DNA of 19,730 nucleotides from Bacillota bacterium (GCA_012521315.1 JAAYMP010000050.1:1-19730), one strand, 5' to 3'. Shown: positions 7,028-15,209, counted from the stretch's first letter. A program made the numbers and translations. Notes: generated by a model from the sequence alone, not told the origin.

Positions 7028-8750
7028 CGCCCCTTCCTTGCCGTTGTGAAGTATAAACCTCCTGGTAAATCCGGTTTGTCTGTAAGAGTTCATCGTGGGT
7101 CCCAATGGCCACCACCCGCCCGTGGTCCATCACGATGATCTGGTCGGCGTCCATGACGGAAGCCACCCGCTGCGCAATGATGATCTTGGTTGTTCCCGGG
7201 AGCGCTTCCCGAAGGGCTTTCCGGATTAAAGCCTCGGTCTTCATATCAACCGCACTGGTGGCGTCGTCAAGGATTAGGACCTTCGGTTTTTTCAATAAAG
7301 CCCGGGCAATGCACAACCGTTGCCGTTGCCCGCCGGAAAGGTTAACCCCGCCCTGTTCCAGTTGGGTGTCATACCCGTCGGGGAAAGCCCGGATAAACGC
7401 ATCGGCCTGCGCCAACCGGCAGGCGGCGACCAACTCTTCGTCGGTGGCGTTCTTCTTTCCCCACCGGAGATTCTCCTTAATGGTGCCGGAGAACAGCACA
7501 TTCTTCTGGAGGACCACCGCCACCTGCTCGCGCAAAGCCCGCAGGTCGTAGTGGCGAACATCAACCCCGCCAACCAGGACCGCCCCGGTCGTGACATCAT
7601 AGAGGCGTGGAATCAACTGGACTAAAGTTGTTTTGCCGCTGCCGGTGCCGCCGATAATCCCGACCGTCTGCCCGGCCTTGATCTCCAGATTCACACCGGC
7701 CAGACACAGGTTATCCGGGTCGTTGGCGTAACTGAAGCCCACATTCGCAAAACGAATAGTGCCGTCTTTTACCACCATAACCGGTTGGTCCGGGTTTTTA
7801 AGGTTGTTCTCTTCATTCAAGACTTCAACAATCCGCTCAACCGACGCCCGGGCAATGGTGATCATGACAAAGACCATCGAGAGCATCATCAGGCTCATCA
7901 AGATCTGAAGGGTGTAGGAGAAGAGGCTGACCAGTTGCCCGGTGGTCATCGTCGCCGCCACAATCATCCGCGCCCCGACCCAGGATAAAAAGAGCAAGCA
8001 GACGTAGACCGAAAACTGCATGAGCGGCGCGTTAAAAGCAAGGATCTTCTCGGCTTTGGTAAAGTCGGTATAGATCACGGCCGAGACCCGGTTAAACTTC
8101 TCCTTTTCGTGCTCTTCCCGGACAAACGCCTTCACGACCCGGATGCCCCGCAAATTCTCCTGAACCACCCGGTTCAAACGGTCATAGGACTGAAAGATCC
8201 GTTTAAAGACAGGCAGCGACCACCGGATGATCAAATAGAGCCCCGTGCCTAAAAAGGGAATCACCAACAAAAAGACCAAGGAGAGCCGGGGGTTGACTTG
8301 AAACGCCATAAAAAGCGAAAAAAGGAGCATCAACGGACTGCGGACCGCCACCCGGATCACCATCTGATAGGCATGTTGCACATGGGTGACGTCCGTGGTT
8401 AAACGCGTCACCAAACTGGCCGCCGAAAAACGGTCAATATTGGCAAAGGAAAAATCCTGCACCGCATAGTACATCCTTTGGCGCAGATTCGCCGCGAACC
8501 CGGCGGAAGCGCGGGCGGCGTAAATCCCCGACAACACCCCAAAAGCCAGCGAAAAAAGGGCGGCCATAATTAAAGCCCCGCCCAACCTTAGAATCACATC
8601 CATCCGTCCGTCCATGATCCCTTGGTCGATCAGTCCCGCGACCAGAAACGGGATGATCACCTCCAGGATCACTTCGCCGGTGACAAAAAGCGGGGCCAGC
8701 ACCGAGGCTTTTTTATATTCCCCGATACTCTTTAGCAACAGTTTGTACAT
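7008..8750 (-). CDS. Heterodimeric ABC exporter subunit with degenerate ATPase site (YheI/TM287-like)
   Basis: A 580-residue half-transporter that is first in a two-gene operon. The exporter membrane domain (about 1-310) is followed by a nucleotide-binding domain with Walker A GGTGSGKT (367-374), Q-loop Gln415 and canonical signature LSGGQ (471-475). The catalytic Glu after Walker B is Asp496 (LILDDATS), and the switch His is Gln527 (IIIAQR). The same two substitutions mark the non-hydrolysing site of TM287, and they pair well with the partner's altered LSQGQ signature. One hydrolytic and one degenerate site is therefore expected in the complex. Start: ATG at 8750 with GGGGGA 5 nt upstream. 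Parts of this gene recur as a dead copy at 12308-12590. Confidence 0.93.
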   Translation of the reverse strand: MYKLLLKSIGEYKKASVLAPLFVTGEVILEVIIPFLVAGLIDQGIMDGRMDVILRLGGALIMAALFSLAFGVLSGIYAARASAGFAANLRQRMYYAVQDFSFANIDRFSAASLVTRLTTDVTHVQHAYQMVIRVAVRSPLMLLFSLFMAFQVNPRLSLVFLLVIPFLGTGLYLIIRWSLPVFKRIFQSYDRLNRVVQENLRGIRVVKAFVREEHEKEKFNRVSAVIYTDFTKAEKILAFNAPLMQFSVYVCLLFLSWVGARMIVAATMTTGQLVSLFSYTLQILMSLMMLSMVFVMITIARASVERIVEVLNEENNLKNPDQPVMVVKDGTIRFANVGFSYANDPDNLCLAGVNLEIKAGQTVGIIGGTGSGKTTLVQLIPRLYDVTTGAVLVGGVDVRHYDLRALREQVAVVLQKNVLFSGTIKENLRWGKKNATDEELVAACRLAQADAFIRAFPDGYDTQLEQGGVNLSGGQRQRLCIARALLKKPKVLILDDATSAVDMKTEALIRKALREALPGTTKIIIAQRVASVMDADQIIVMDHGRVVAIGTHDELLQTNRIYQEVYTSQRQGRGDGHDPA

Positions 8751-8991
8751 TTAAATCCCCCATATAGTAGTTAATCATTTCCCGGGTTAATGCTAAATCC
8801 CCAACATATAACGAAAAAACTTGCCGGAAGTTTCCTCCCCACCAGCCTTCCCAAAACCTGAGACTGGAGCGCCGGCGGGCTTTGCCTGCTTAACATAAAA
8901 CTATTGTGTTAAGGTATAACCGGCCCATGGCAAGGTTATCCTATCATTTAGCAAACACGAAGTCAAACAAGACAAACTGGCGGAGAAGCTC
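8751..8991. other. Divergent intergenic region between the ABC operon and the ger operon
   Basis: No gene is visible. The region must hold the minus-strand ABC promoter and the plus-strand ger promoter. It contains an inverted repeat CTTAACA...TGTTAAG (8889-8895 with 8907-8913) and the candidate sigma-G promoter listed separately. The stretch at 8807-8838 recurs at 12721-12751. Confidence 0.5.
8914..8943 (+). promoter_or_regulatory. Candidate sigma-G promoter of the ger operon
   Basis: GTATAA (8914-8919) and TATCCTA (8937-8943) are separated by 17 nt. They approximate the forespore sigma-G consensus (GnATR, 17-18 nt, CATnnTA), with one mismatch at the first base of the -10. Germinant receptor operons are normally sigma-G dependent, which makes this plausible. 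The match is by eye only. Confidence 0.35.
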
Positions 8992-10013
8992 ATGAACAAC
9001 CAAAACATGCCGAATCCCCAAACAATATTTACCGGCCCCCATGGCGAGTTCAGCGCCGATCTCCAGACCAATCTAGCCTTAATCCAAAGCAAACTGTTTG
9101 CCAACCGGCTTAAATTCGAAACTTTAAACGTCGGTAAATTAAACCCCAAAAAGCTCGCCATCGCCTATCTGGAAGGAATCGCCCCGCCCCAACTGCTGGA
9201 ACGGTTAACCACGAAGATCAACGGGTTAAAACTGGATATACTGGTGGGCGCCGGCCATCTAGAAACCCTCATCAAAGATTTCCCGTCTTCCCCTTTTCCG
9301 CAGTTTCAAACCACCGCCAAGCCGGAGCAGGCCATCAACAATTTATTGGAGGGGAAATTCCTCCTTCTCCTCGAAGGGACACCCGTAACCCTGAGCGCGC
9401 CGGTGAACTTCTTTGACCTTTTCACGGGACCGGATGACCTGAATTACAATAATTTGTTCCGACCCTTCCTCCGTTTTCTGCGTCTTTTGGCCGGGGGGCT
9501 GGCCGCCTTTCTCCCCGCGCTTTATGTTGCCATCATCACTTTTCACGTCTATATTATCCCGGTTAATTTCCTCGTTCCGCTGGCCGAACCCGGGCCCAGG
9601 TTCCTTTCCCGCCCATTATCGAGGTTTTATTCCTTGAAACCATCATTGAACTCCTCCGCGAATCCGCTTCCCGGTTCACCTCCCACCCGAGCGCCGGCCT
9701 CCGCATTATAGCCGGCATCTTGCTGGGAGTGGCGTCCATGTCCACCGGGATGGTCAGCTGTGTGACCATCGTCGTTAGTACGGTGACCCTGATCGCTTCT
9801 TTAAGCCTGCCCCCCTGGGGTCTGGGCTTACCGGCCCGAATCTTGAAATTTACCGCCCTGTTCTTCGCCGCGCTCTTCGGGATCCTCGGTCTAATCGTCA
9901 CGGCTTCGGTAACATTTGCGCATCTGGTTACCTTGGAATCCTTAGGACAGCCCTATTTTCAACCTTTAATCCCCTTTAAACCGGGGAAATATGATCGGAA
10001 AAAGAGGCCGTAA
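8992..10013 (+). pseudogene. GerA-family spore germinant receptor subunit A, frameshifted and short
   Basis: The first frame (8992 to about 9588) encodes the GerA-family core: GPHGEFSADLQTNLALIQ, then YLEGIAPPQLLERL, then LLLEGTPVTLSAPVNFFDLF and the first membrane helices. After PVNFLVPLA the frame goes wrong and stops at 9711. Shifting frame near 9588 restores the family text TRAQVPFPPIIEVLFLETII and the last membrane helices through to a stop at 10013. The simplest change is loss of one base near 9586-9592, either a real mutation or a sequencing error. Even when repaired the product has only about 340 residues. Family members usually have 450-540, with about 130 residues before the GPxxGF motif; here only 14 precede it. 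A GGAG ribosome binding site precedes the ATG. The receptor may be non-functional or divergent. Confidence 0.85.
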
Positions 10014-10015
10014 TA

Positions 10016-11110
10016 ATGGAAAACCGCAATCAAATTACCGCCAAACAATTAGGAGTCTTCGTTTTATCAGCCCAAGTCGGACTGGGGGTGGTCGGGTTGC
10101 CTTCCGACCTTGTCAAAGAAGTAGGCCATGATGGTTGGATCTCGATCCTCAGCGCCGGAATCCTAAGCACCGTAATCACCGTTATCGTTATCGCCCTGCT
10201 CAGAAGGTATTCCAACCAATCCATCTTTGAAATCAACCGGCATTTATACGGCAAAATTCCGGGCCAAATCATCAACTTTCTCTTAATCCTCTACTTGGGT
10301 TTCTTAATGGTCATCGGTTTTCGGTATTTTACCGAGTTCATCAAATTATTTACCTTGAAAGCCACCCCCGAGCTTTTCCTGGCGCTCTTGATCATCGCCC
10401 CCACCGCTTATCTCAGTTGGTACGGGTTGAAACCGGTCGCCCGCTTTTCCGGGATCATCTTTGTCATTCTTTTCTTTTTTTTGCTGCTAAATCTGTTAAC
10501 GCTCAAAAAGATCCGGGTTAGTTTTTTAATGCCCGTCGGTGCCGCGGACCTGGCCGCCCTCGGGCAAAGCATCATCCCGGCCCTCCTTGCTTTTGTCGGC
10601 TTGGAACTAACCGTTTTTCTTTACCCTTATATAACTGACAAGCGAAACGTCCTTAAATGGGTTATAATCGCCAATCTATGCACGTCGGCCTTTATTACGA
10701 TCATCTTTTTAGTTACCATGGGGTACTTTGGCGAAAACCTATTGAAAATGCAAGTCGCCCCGTTGTTTAATCTGGCCCGGTATTACCGGGCGCCTTACTT
10801 CGGCCGGGTCGACCTGTTTTTTATCCTCTTATGGTTTCCCCTCTTGGAAAGCACTTTCCGGTCCTATTTCTTCACCACCTACGACTGTATGCGGCGGTAT
10901 TTTTCCTTTAAAGACCAAAAGCTGGCCTACGGACTGTACGCCGCCCTTACCATTTTACTCAGCCGCCTCCCCAAGGATTTCACCCAAGCCACTCAACTGG
11001 GGAAAGTCGTCAATCTAGCCGGAATCGCCGTATTTGGCTTTTTAAGCCTATGTTATCTCTATTCCTTTTTCAATAAAAGAGGGGTCAAAGCGCCATGCGG
11101 AAAAAGCTAA
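10016..11110 (+). CDS. GerB-family endospore germination permease subunit
   Basis: The 364-residue protein consists almost entirely of hydrophobic segments, about ten. Its N-terminal text (ITAKQLGVFVLSAQVGLGVVGLPSDLVKEVGHDGWIS) is typical of the GerB/GerKB/YndE family of the APC transporter superfamily. In known systems this subunit binds the germinant and sits with GerA and GerC in the spore inner membrane. It begins 2 nt after the gerA stop and overlaps the following gerC-type gene by 16 nt, so the three genes form one translationally coupled operon. Length is normal and no damage is seen, in contrast to the gerA partner. The germinant recognised cannot be inferred. Confidence 0.93.
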   Translation: MENRNQITAKQLGVFVLSAQVGLGVVGLPSDLVKEVGHDGWISILSAGILSTVITVIVIALLRRYSNQSIFEINRHLYGKIPGQIINFLLILYLGFLMVIGFRYFTEFIKLFTLKATPELFLALLIIAPTAYLSWYGLKPVARFSGIIFVILFFFLLLNLLTLKKIRVSFLMPVGAADLAALGQSIIPALLAFVGLELTVFLYPYITDKRNVLKWVIIANLCTSAFITIIFLVTMGYFGENLLKMQVAPLFNLARYYRAPYFGRVDLFFILLWFPLLESTFRSYFFTTYDCMRRYFSFKDQKLAYGLYAALTILLSRLPKDFTQATQLGKVVNLAGIAVFGFLSLCYLYSFFNKRGVKAPCGKS

Positions 11111-12207
11111 TCGTCTTCATCACCCTCCTCGGCTGTATATTTCCGCTTTCCGGTTGTTGGGACCAGCAGCTGGTGGATCAGACCGGATTTCCGTTACAGT
11201 TGGGGGTCGAGTTGTCACCGGAGGGAAAGCTGCTCCTGACCAGCAGCTATCCGGCCATTGAGGCCAAAGAAAAAAACCGTGATGAGATCGTTTCCGCCGA
11301 AGCTGATTTACTGCGCGAAGCCAGAAACCAATGTGAAACTGCATCTTCGAAAGCAATAAGTTTCGGAAAAATCCAGCAACTCCTTTTCTCCAAAGACCTT
11401 GCCGCGCATGGCATTCAAGAAGTAATGGAGGTTCTGGAACGGGATCCGCTCAACCCCCCCACCGCTTATGTCGTGATTGTCGATGGCAGTCCGAAAGAAC
11501 TGTTGGAAAGGGCGGAGACCTTTACCAGTAAACCCCGGCCTTCCGTTTACATCAAACAATTATTGGAAAATAATATCAACTCCGCATATACCCCGGATAC
11601 AAAAATCGGTGACTTTTTCATCCGTTATTTCGCCCCGGGTCTCGACCCAATCACCCCCCTAGTGAAACTGGAAGCCGACGGGATCCGGGTTCTGGGGTCG
11701 GCCTTGTTTGTCGGGGATAAGATGGTCGGCGCCCTCGACCCCCAGCAAACTGCGTTGTTGTTGGCCATGATGGGCCAGTTTAAGAATACGGAATTATTTT
11801 TCGACCCCTTTACGCCGGAAAAGACCGGAGCCATAAAAAAAGGCCTTTCCCTCACCAATGTCCGGAACCGGCGTAAAATCCGAGTTACCATGGAAAATAA
11901 TTGCCCGGTCGTCGACCTTGCCCTAACTTTCTCCGCCTCTTTGGTTGAGTACCACCGGAACAGCCTTGAACAGCCGTCCGTCCAAAAGCAGATCGAAGCG
12001 AAGCTGGCCGGGCAGATCAAAGAGGCCTGTCGGGAGATTGTCCGTTATACGCAAGAGATAGGCAGCGATCCCATGGGCATCGGCGATCTGGTCCGGGCGA
12101 AATACCCCGAATACTGGCGGCAGGTGGACTGGAACGCGGCTTACAAGGAAGCAGTTATTAACCTCAACGTGAAGGTAGACCTATTACAATATGGGGCGAT
12201 TCGCTAA
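11095..12207 (+). CDS. Ger(x)C-family germination lipoprotein subunit
   Basis: A 370-residue protein with a signal peptide and lipobox LSGC (Cys21) followed by WDQ, the classic start of GerC lipoproteins (SGCWD). The family pattern continues with a region around FGKIQQLLFSKDLAAHGIQEV (about 90-110), DxxPxxPPxAYVVI, and a C-terminal helical part with YTQEIGSDPMGIGDLVRAKYPEYW that matches the conserved GSDPFGFG...RKYP.W segment. It would be anchored on the outer face of the spore inner membrane and complete the receptor. It overlaps gerB by 16 nt. It appears intact. Thirteen bases after its stop the decayed ABC transporter copy begins on the opposite strand. Confidence 0.94.
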   Translation: MRKKLIVFITLLGCIFPLSGCWDQQLVDQTGFPLQLGVELSPEGKLLLTSSYPAIEAKEKNRDEIVSAEADLLREARNQCETASSKAISFGKIQQLLFSKDLAAHGIQEVMEVLERDPLNPPTAYVVIVDGSPKELLERAETFTSKPRPSVYIKQLLENNINSAYTPDTKIGDFFIRYFAPGLDPITPLVKLEADGIRVLGSALFVGDKMVGALDPQQTALLLAMMGQFKNTELFFDPFTPEKTGAIKKGLSLTNVRNRRKIRVTMENNCPVVDLALTFSASLVEYHRNSLEQPSVQKQIEAKLAGQIKEACREIVRYTQEIGSDPMGIGDLVRAKYPEYWRQVDWNAAYKEAVINLNVKVDLLQYGAIR

Positions 12208-12220
12208 CGCCTCTCTCCTG

Positions 12221-12590
12221 GCTCACTCCAGTTCAAAGGAGCCGGTATAGAGTTGATAATAGCGGCCTTTTTTCGCCAGTAACTCCTCGTGGGTCCCCCG
12301 TTCGATGCGTTTAAAGACAGGCAGCGCCCACCGAAAATAGAGTCCCGAGCCTAAAAAGGGAATCACCAACAGAAAGACCAAGGAGAACCGGGGGGTGACT
12401 TAAAACGCCATAAAAAGCGAAAAAAGGAGCATCAATGGACTGCGGACCGCCACCCGGATCACCATCTGATAGGCATGTTGCACATGGGTGACGTCCGTGG
12501 TAAACGCGTCACCAAACTGGCCGCCGAAAAACGGTCAATATTGGCAAAGGAAAAATCCTGCACCGCATAGTACATCCTTTGGCGCAGATT
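12221..12590 (-). pseudogene. Collapsed second copy of the ABC exporter genes
   Basis: 12221-12307 matches 5121-5207 almost base for base (end of the downstream ABC gene). It is then joined directly to a match of 8200-8489 (interior of the upstream ABC gene), so about 3 kb between them is missing. The joint falls where both parents carry GATCC. Decay is visible: the CAA codon for Gln151 of the parent is TAA in the copy, about 7 bases are lost near 12333, and one T is lost near 12500 (ggttaaacg becomes ggtaaacg). No functional product is possible. It ends abruptly at 12590 and non-homologous sequence follows. Confidence 0.92.
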
Positions 12591-12720
12591 TTTTTCGGTC
12601 GCCACAGCGTCGCGTGGGTTTTTTGCGTGATCCCCGCCAAAAAACACTCTCGTCTTTCAAGGTTCCCTTTTCCCTCTTTTATGTTCCATCTCCTACCTCA
12701 AAAAGTACCCATCTCTTTCT
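12591..12720. other. Unique insert between two matching blocks, with imperfect inverted repeat
   Basis: These 130 bases match nothing else in the window. An imperfect inverted repeat pairs 12614-12627 (gtgggttttttgcg) with 12635-12647 (cgccaaaaaacac). No gene or transposase is seen. It may be a scar of another insertion or deletion. Confidence 0.4.
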
Positions 12721-12751
12721 TATAACGAAAAAACTTGCCTGGAGTTTCTCC
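12721..12751. repeat. Copy of the ABC operon upstream region
   Basis: TATAACGAAAAAACTTGCC plus the following 12 bases repeat 8807-8838 with a few mismatches. The parent lies just upstream of the ABC operon. This shows that the duplication once spanned the whole locus, including its promoter side. Confidence 0.75.
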
Positions 12752-12921
12752 AAAGCGTAACGGGAGAATTTTCACATAACAAAAGGAATTTAAACCTTAA
12801 ATGTCTTGAAAGGAGGCCGGCTAAAAAAAAGTATAAATTTTGAAGGAAATATTTGTTTATGAAAGAAACTTATTTGGAGAAGGATGATAATAATTAACAA
12901 AAGAAAGGACTAGCGTATCTA
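12752..12921 (+). other. Leader region of the M48 peptidase gene
   Basis: AT-rich, with no recognisable gene. A 12-codon frame (ATG at 12859, preceded by GAAGGA) ends just before the peptidase ribosome binding site and could be a leader peptide, but it is too short to support. TTGAAA near 12808 and TATAAA near 12834 are 20 nt apart, too far for a convincing promoter. Confidence 0.3.
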
Positions 12922-13878
12922 ATGGAAGTAATTAGAGAAGATATTTATACTTACCCCGGCGAAAAGGACTCATTAAAATTAGCGATCATCATTTTAGTGC
13001 TTGTTCTTTTTTTTATATTTGCCATCACTGTCGGCTTCGCTTTTTATCTTCTTATTCTTGGCATAATAATTATCAAGGTTCAACAAAGCCATCTGTTAGG
13101 AAACTGCGTTCTAGTCAACCAAAGTAATTACCCAGAAATCAACTGGATCGTCGATGAAGCCTGTCAGGTCTTGGGCGTAGCCAGGCCACGAGTTCATGTA
13201 AAACAGGATCCGTACTTAAATGCTTTTGCCATTGGGTTTTCCACACCGTATTCGGTGGTCATTAATTCGGCGGTCATCAAGAAGTTCTCTCCGGGAGAAT
13301 TGTCTTTCCTGATCGGGCATGAATTGGCGCATATCAAAAGAAAGCATTGTTTCTGGCTTTCTCTCATTTCACCCTTTGGCAAGACTATACCCGGGTTTGA
13401 ATTAATTTTCGGCATTTGGCAACGAAAAGCAGAACATACATGTGACCGGGCTGGCCTATTGGTGTGCGGGAATTTAAATGATGCCATTACCGCACTGATT
13501 AAGCTGTCTTGCGGGGAAGACGCCTTGGAGCACATAAATTTTAACGACTTTATCAAACAGGTCACCAGCATGGCCCTGAATCAGCTAGACCGTTCCGCCG
13601 AATATTTCAGTACGCATCCTTATATGGTAAACAGAATCAAAGAGTTGACGAAGTTTAGTATCCAAAACAACCTTGTTAAAACTAATAAGAAAACTTGTCC
13701 TCAGTGTAATAAAACATATATAAATCAGGAACTGTCCTTCTGTACAGCTTGCGGCCGCCCTTTGGAAACAAGCGAAAAGGAAGGGCAAATAAAGTGTTTA
13801 GGTTGCGGTCAATTATTAGAGGCCGAAATGAAATATTGTCCCTACTGCGGGACTAAACAAAAAAAGGAGGAAGCCTAG
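12922..13878 (+). CDS. Membrane M48-family metallopeptidase with C-terminal double zinc ribbon
   Basis: A 318-residue protein. Residues 20-52 form one or two membrane helices. The peptidase domain has the zinc motif HELAH (His133, Glu134, His137) with the third ligand Glu171 in EHTCDRAG, and the late STHPYMVNRI segment seen in HtpX/Oma1-type M48 enzymes. Unusually, the C-terminus adds two CxxC...CxxC zinc ribbons (Cys259/262/274/277 and Cys292/295/306/309). The predicted role is cleavage of membrane or membrane-associated proteins with the active site on the cytoplasmic side, as for HtpX, with the ribbons perhaps recruiting substrate or partner. AAAGGA 12 nt before the ATG is the likely ribosome binding site. 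The next gene begins 1 nt after its stop and carries the same kind of ribbons, suggesting a working pair. Confidence 0.88.
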   Translation: MEVIREDIYTYPGEKDSLKLAIIILVLVLFFIFAITVGFAFYLLILGIIIIKVQQSHLLGNCVLVNQSNYPEINWIVDEACQVLGVARPRVHVKQDPYLNAFAIGFSTPYSVVINSAVIKKFSPGELSFLIGHELAHIKRKHCFWLSLISPFGKTIPGFELIFGIWQRKAEHTCDRAGLLVCGNLNDAITALIKLSCGEDALEHINFNDFIKQVTSMALNQLDRSAEYFSTHPYMVNRIKELTKFSIQNNLVKTNKKTCPQCNKTYINQELSFCTACGRPLETSEKEGQIKCLGCGQLLEAEMKYCPYCGTKQKKEEA

Positions 13879-13879
13879 G

Positions 13880-14329
13880 ATGAAAAAACCATTGTTGGCA
13901 GTATTCCTTGTCTGGCTTGCTGGTCCCATTGGGTTAATGTATGTTAACAAAAGGAAATTTTGGCCGGCCTTCTTTGAATATATCGGTGTAATTATTCTGG
14001 GTATAATTACCAGCGGGTTTGCCCTCTTGGTTGCGCAAATCATCTACATGGTGATCGCTTATACGGAAGCAAAGAAAATAAACAATGCGTTGGCCGGTAC
14101 CGAAAGTGAGATCTTCTCACAACCAGCTTCAGCCTTTGAACCCATGTTGACAAACGAAGCAAAGGAGAACTTGTGCCCGAATTGCGCACAAGAAGTACCC
14201 GATCATGCTCATTTTTGTCCGGCTTGTGGACAAAAGTTGGCGAATTACTGTCCGAACTGTAAAAAATTAACCCAAGCTTCAGCCCTCTACTGTGGTTTTT
14301 GCGGGACAAAACTTGATGGAAACCATTAA
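13880..14329 (+). CDS. TM2-like small membrane protein with double zinc ribbon
   Basis: A 149-residue protein. Two hydrophobic segments (about 5-20 and 33-62) surround a short loop, GLMYVNKRKFW, resembling TM2-domain proteins. After an acidic linker the C-terminal half contains two zinc ribbons (Cys99/102/113/116 and Cys124/127/138/141) of the double zinc ribbon type. AAAGGAGG lies at the end of the preceding peptidase gene and the start codon follows its stop by 1 nt, so the two are co-translated. No enzymatic residues are apparent. It may be an adaptor, co-factor or substrate of the adjacent M48 peptidase, inferred from operon structure and shared ribbons. Confidence 0.75.
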   Translation: MKKPLLAVFLVWLAGPIGLMYVNKRKFWPAFFEYIGVIILGIITSGFALLVAQIIYMVIAYTEAKKINNALAGTESEIFSQPASAFEPMLTNEAKENLCPNCAQEVPDHAHFCPACGQKLANYCPNCKKLTQASALYCGFCGTKLDGNH

Positions 14330-14486
14330 TGACCGGACTACCGCACATAACAAATTGAACATTGCTAACGTACCCACCAAAAACCGGCAGGTCAAATATG
14401 TTTTCAAACACTGGGAAGCCCTCCTGCCGCTAAAAACGCCGGGCCCAAAAAAGACCCGGGCAAACGACCGACGGAGGAAGATGTCT

Positions 14487-14870
14487 ATGAAAAAAGTCGC
14501 TTTGATCGCTCATGACCAGAAAAAACACCAGATTATTGATTTTGTGAAACGGTATAGCAACACCTTTGCCCGGTGCCGGCTGGTCGCCACCGGAACGACC
14601 GGCCGCCTGATTGAACAGGAGTGCAAAATCCCCGTTCAGCGCATGCAGTCGGGGCCCTTTGGTGGTGACCAGCAGATCGGGGCCATGGTTTCGGCCGGTG
14701 AAATCGAGATGGTCTTTTTCTTGCGCGACCCGTTAACCGCCCAGCCCCACGAACCCGACGTCACCGCTTTACTCAGGGTCTGCGACGTCCACAACGTGCC
14801 GCTGGCCACCAACCTGGCCACTGCGGAACTGCTGGCTAAAGTCCTGGGCGAAAAGGTGAGAAGGATGTAA
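14487..14870 (+). CDS. mgsA: Methylglyoxal synthase
   Basis: A 127-residue cytoplasmic enzyme converting dihydroxyacetone phosphate to methylglyoxal and phosphate, a bypass of lower glycolysis. Family motifs are intact: ATGTTGRLI (35-42), SGPFGGDQQIGA with catalytic Asp61, and DPLTAQPHEPD with His88 and Asp91, followed by NVPLATNLATAE. The reading frame is open much further upstream. GGAGG at 14473-14477 is 9 nt from the ATG at 14487 and only 3 nt from the ATG at 14481, so I use the former. The two start choices differ by two residues. The gene follows the zinc-ribbon protein by about 155 nt, so co-transcription is possible but not evident. Confidence 0.95.
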   Translation: MKKVALIAHDQKKHQIIDFVKRYSNTFARCRLVATGTTGRLIEQECKIPVQRMQSGPFGGDQQIGAMVSAGEIEMVFFLRDPLTAQPHEPDVTALLRVCDVHNVPLATNLATAELLAKVLGEKVRRM

Positions 14871-15209
14871 GATCACTTCCGCTCCGCGAAGAGCTGCCCC
14901 TTGGTCGCCTGGGTAAGAGGATAAAAAGTGGGGGTTATGGTTGTTAAAAAAGAGGGTTAAGAGTTAGACCGGAAAAACAGCGCGGCCCTCTTAAAAAAGA
15001 GAGGACCGCTTTGGAAACCGACTACCTTGACAGGTAAGGAGTAAGCACCCAGGATCCAATGAGCATCACGGACCGGACACCGTCTTGAACCTGGGCTTCC
15101 TTTTCCAACAAGTTAATGGTCAAATCAGGGAAACCGCCTTACGCCCGAAACACCGGCCACCGGTCGAAACCAGTCAGTCCGCGCCAAACGAAAGCAACGG
15201 TCTTGTAGT
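14871..15209. other. Gap without a convincing gene; possible unrecognised coding remnant
   Basis: Besides the terminator at 14973-15012, the minus strand of 15022-15138 reads as 38 protein-like codons (GFPDLTINLLEKEAQVQDG, later MLIGSWVLTP) between two stops. Another 24 protein-like codons in the same frame precede the upstream stop. No start codon with a ribosome binding site is seen. I do not recognise it; it may be a decayed gene or chance. Confidence 0.3.
14973..15012 (-). terminator. Intrinsic terminator downstream of the DUF4282-like gene
   Basis: AGCGGTCCTCT and AGAGGGCCGC pair (with a G-U on the minus strand), followed by GCTGTTTTT on the minus strand. The same stem on the plus strand is followed only by TTT, so it mainly serves the minus strand. 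Confidence 0.7.

Noticed and set aside
12459..12647. A 62-codon open frame containing ABC transporter text
   Set aside because: It joins unique insert sequence to a fragment of the dead ABC copy and ends after a frameshift; it is part of the pseudogene, not a gene.
12859..12897. A 12-codon leader peptide before the M48 peptidase gene
   Set aside because: It is too short to distinguish from chance and has no attenuator-type hairpin after it.
14440..14466. GC-rich hairpin-like sequence (GCCGGGCCC...CCCGGGC) before mgsA
   Set aside because: Pairing needs a bulge and no T tract follows, so it does not qualify as a terminator.
14292..14486. Long N-terminal extension of methylglyoxal synthase
   Set aside because: It overlaps the preceding zinc-ribbon gene, lacks homology to the family, and the GGAGG site points to the ATG at 14487.
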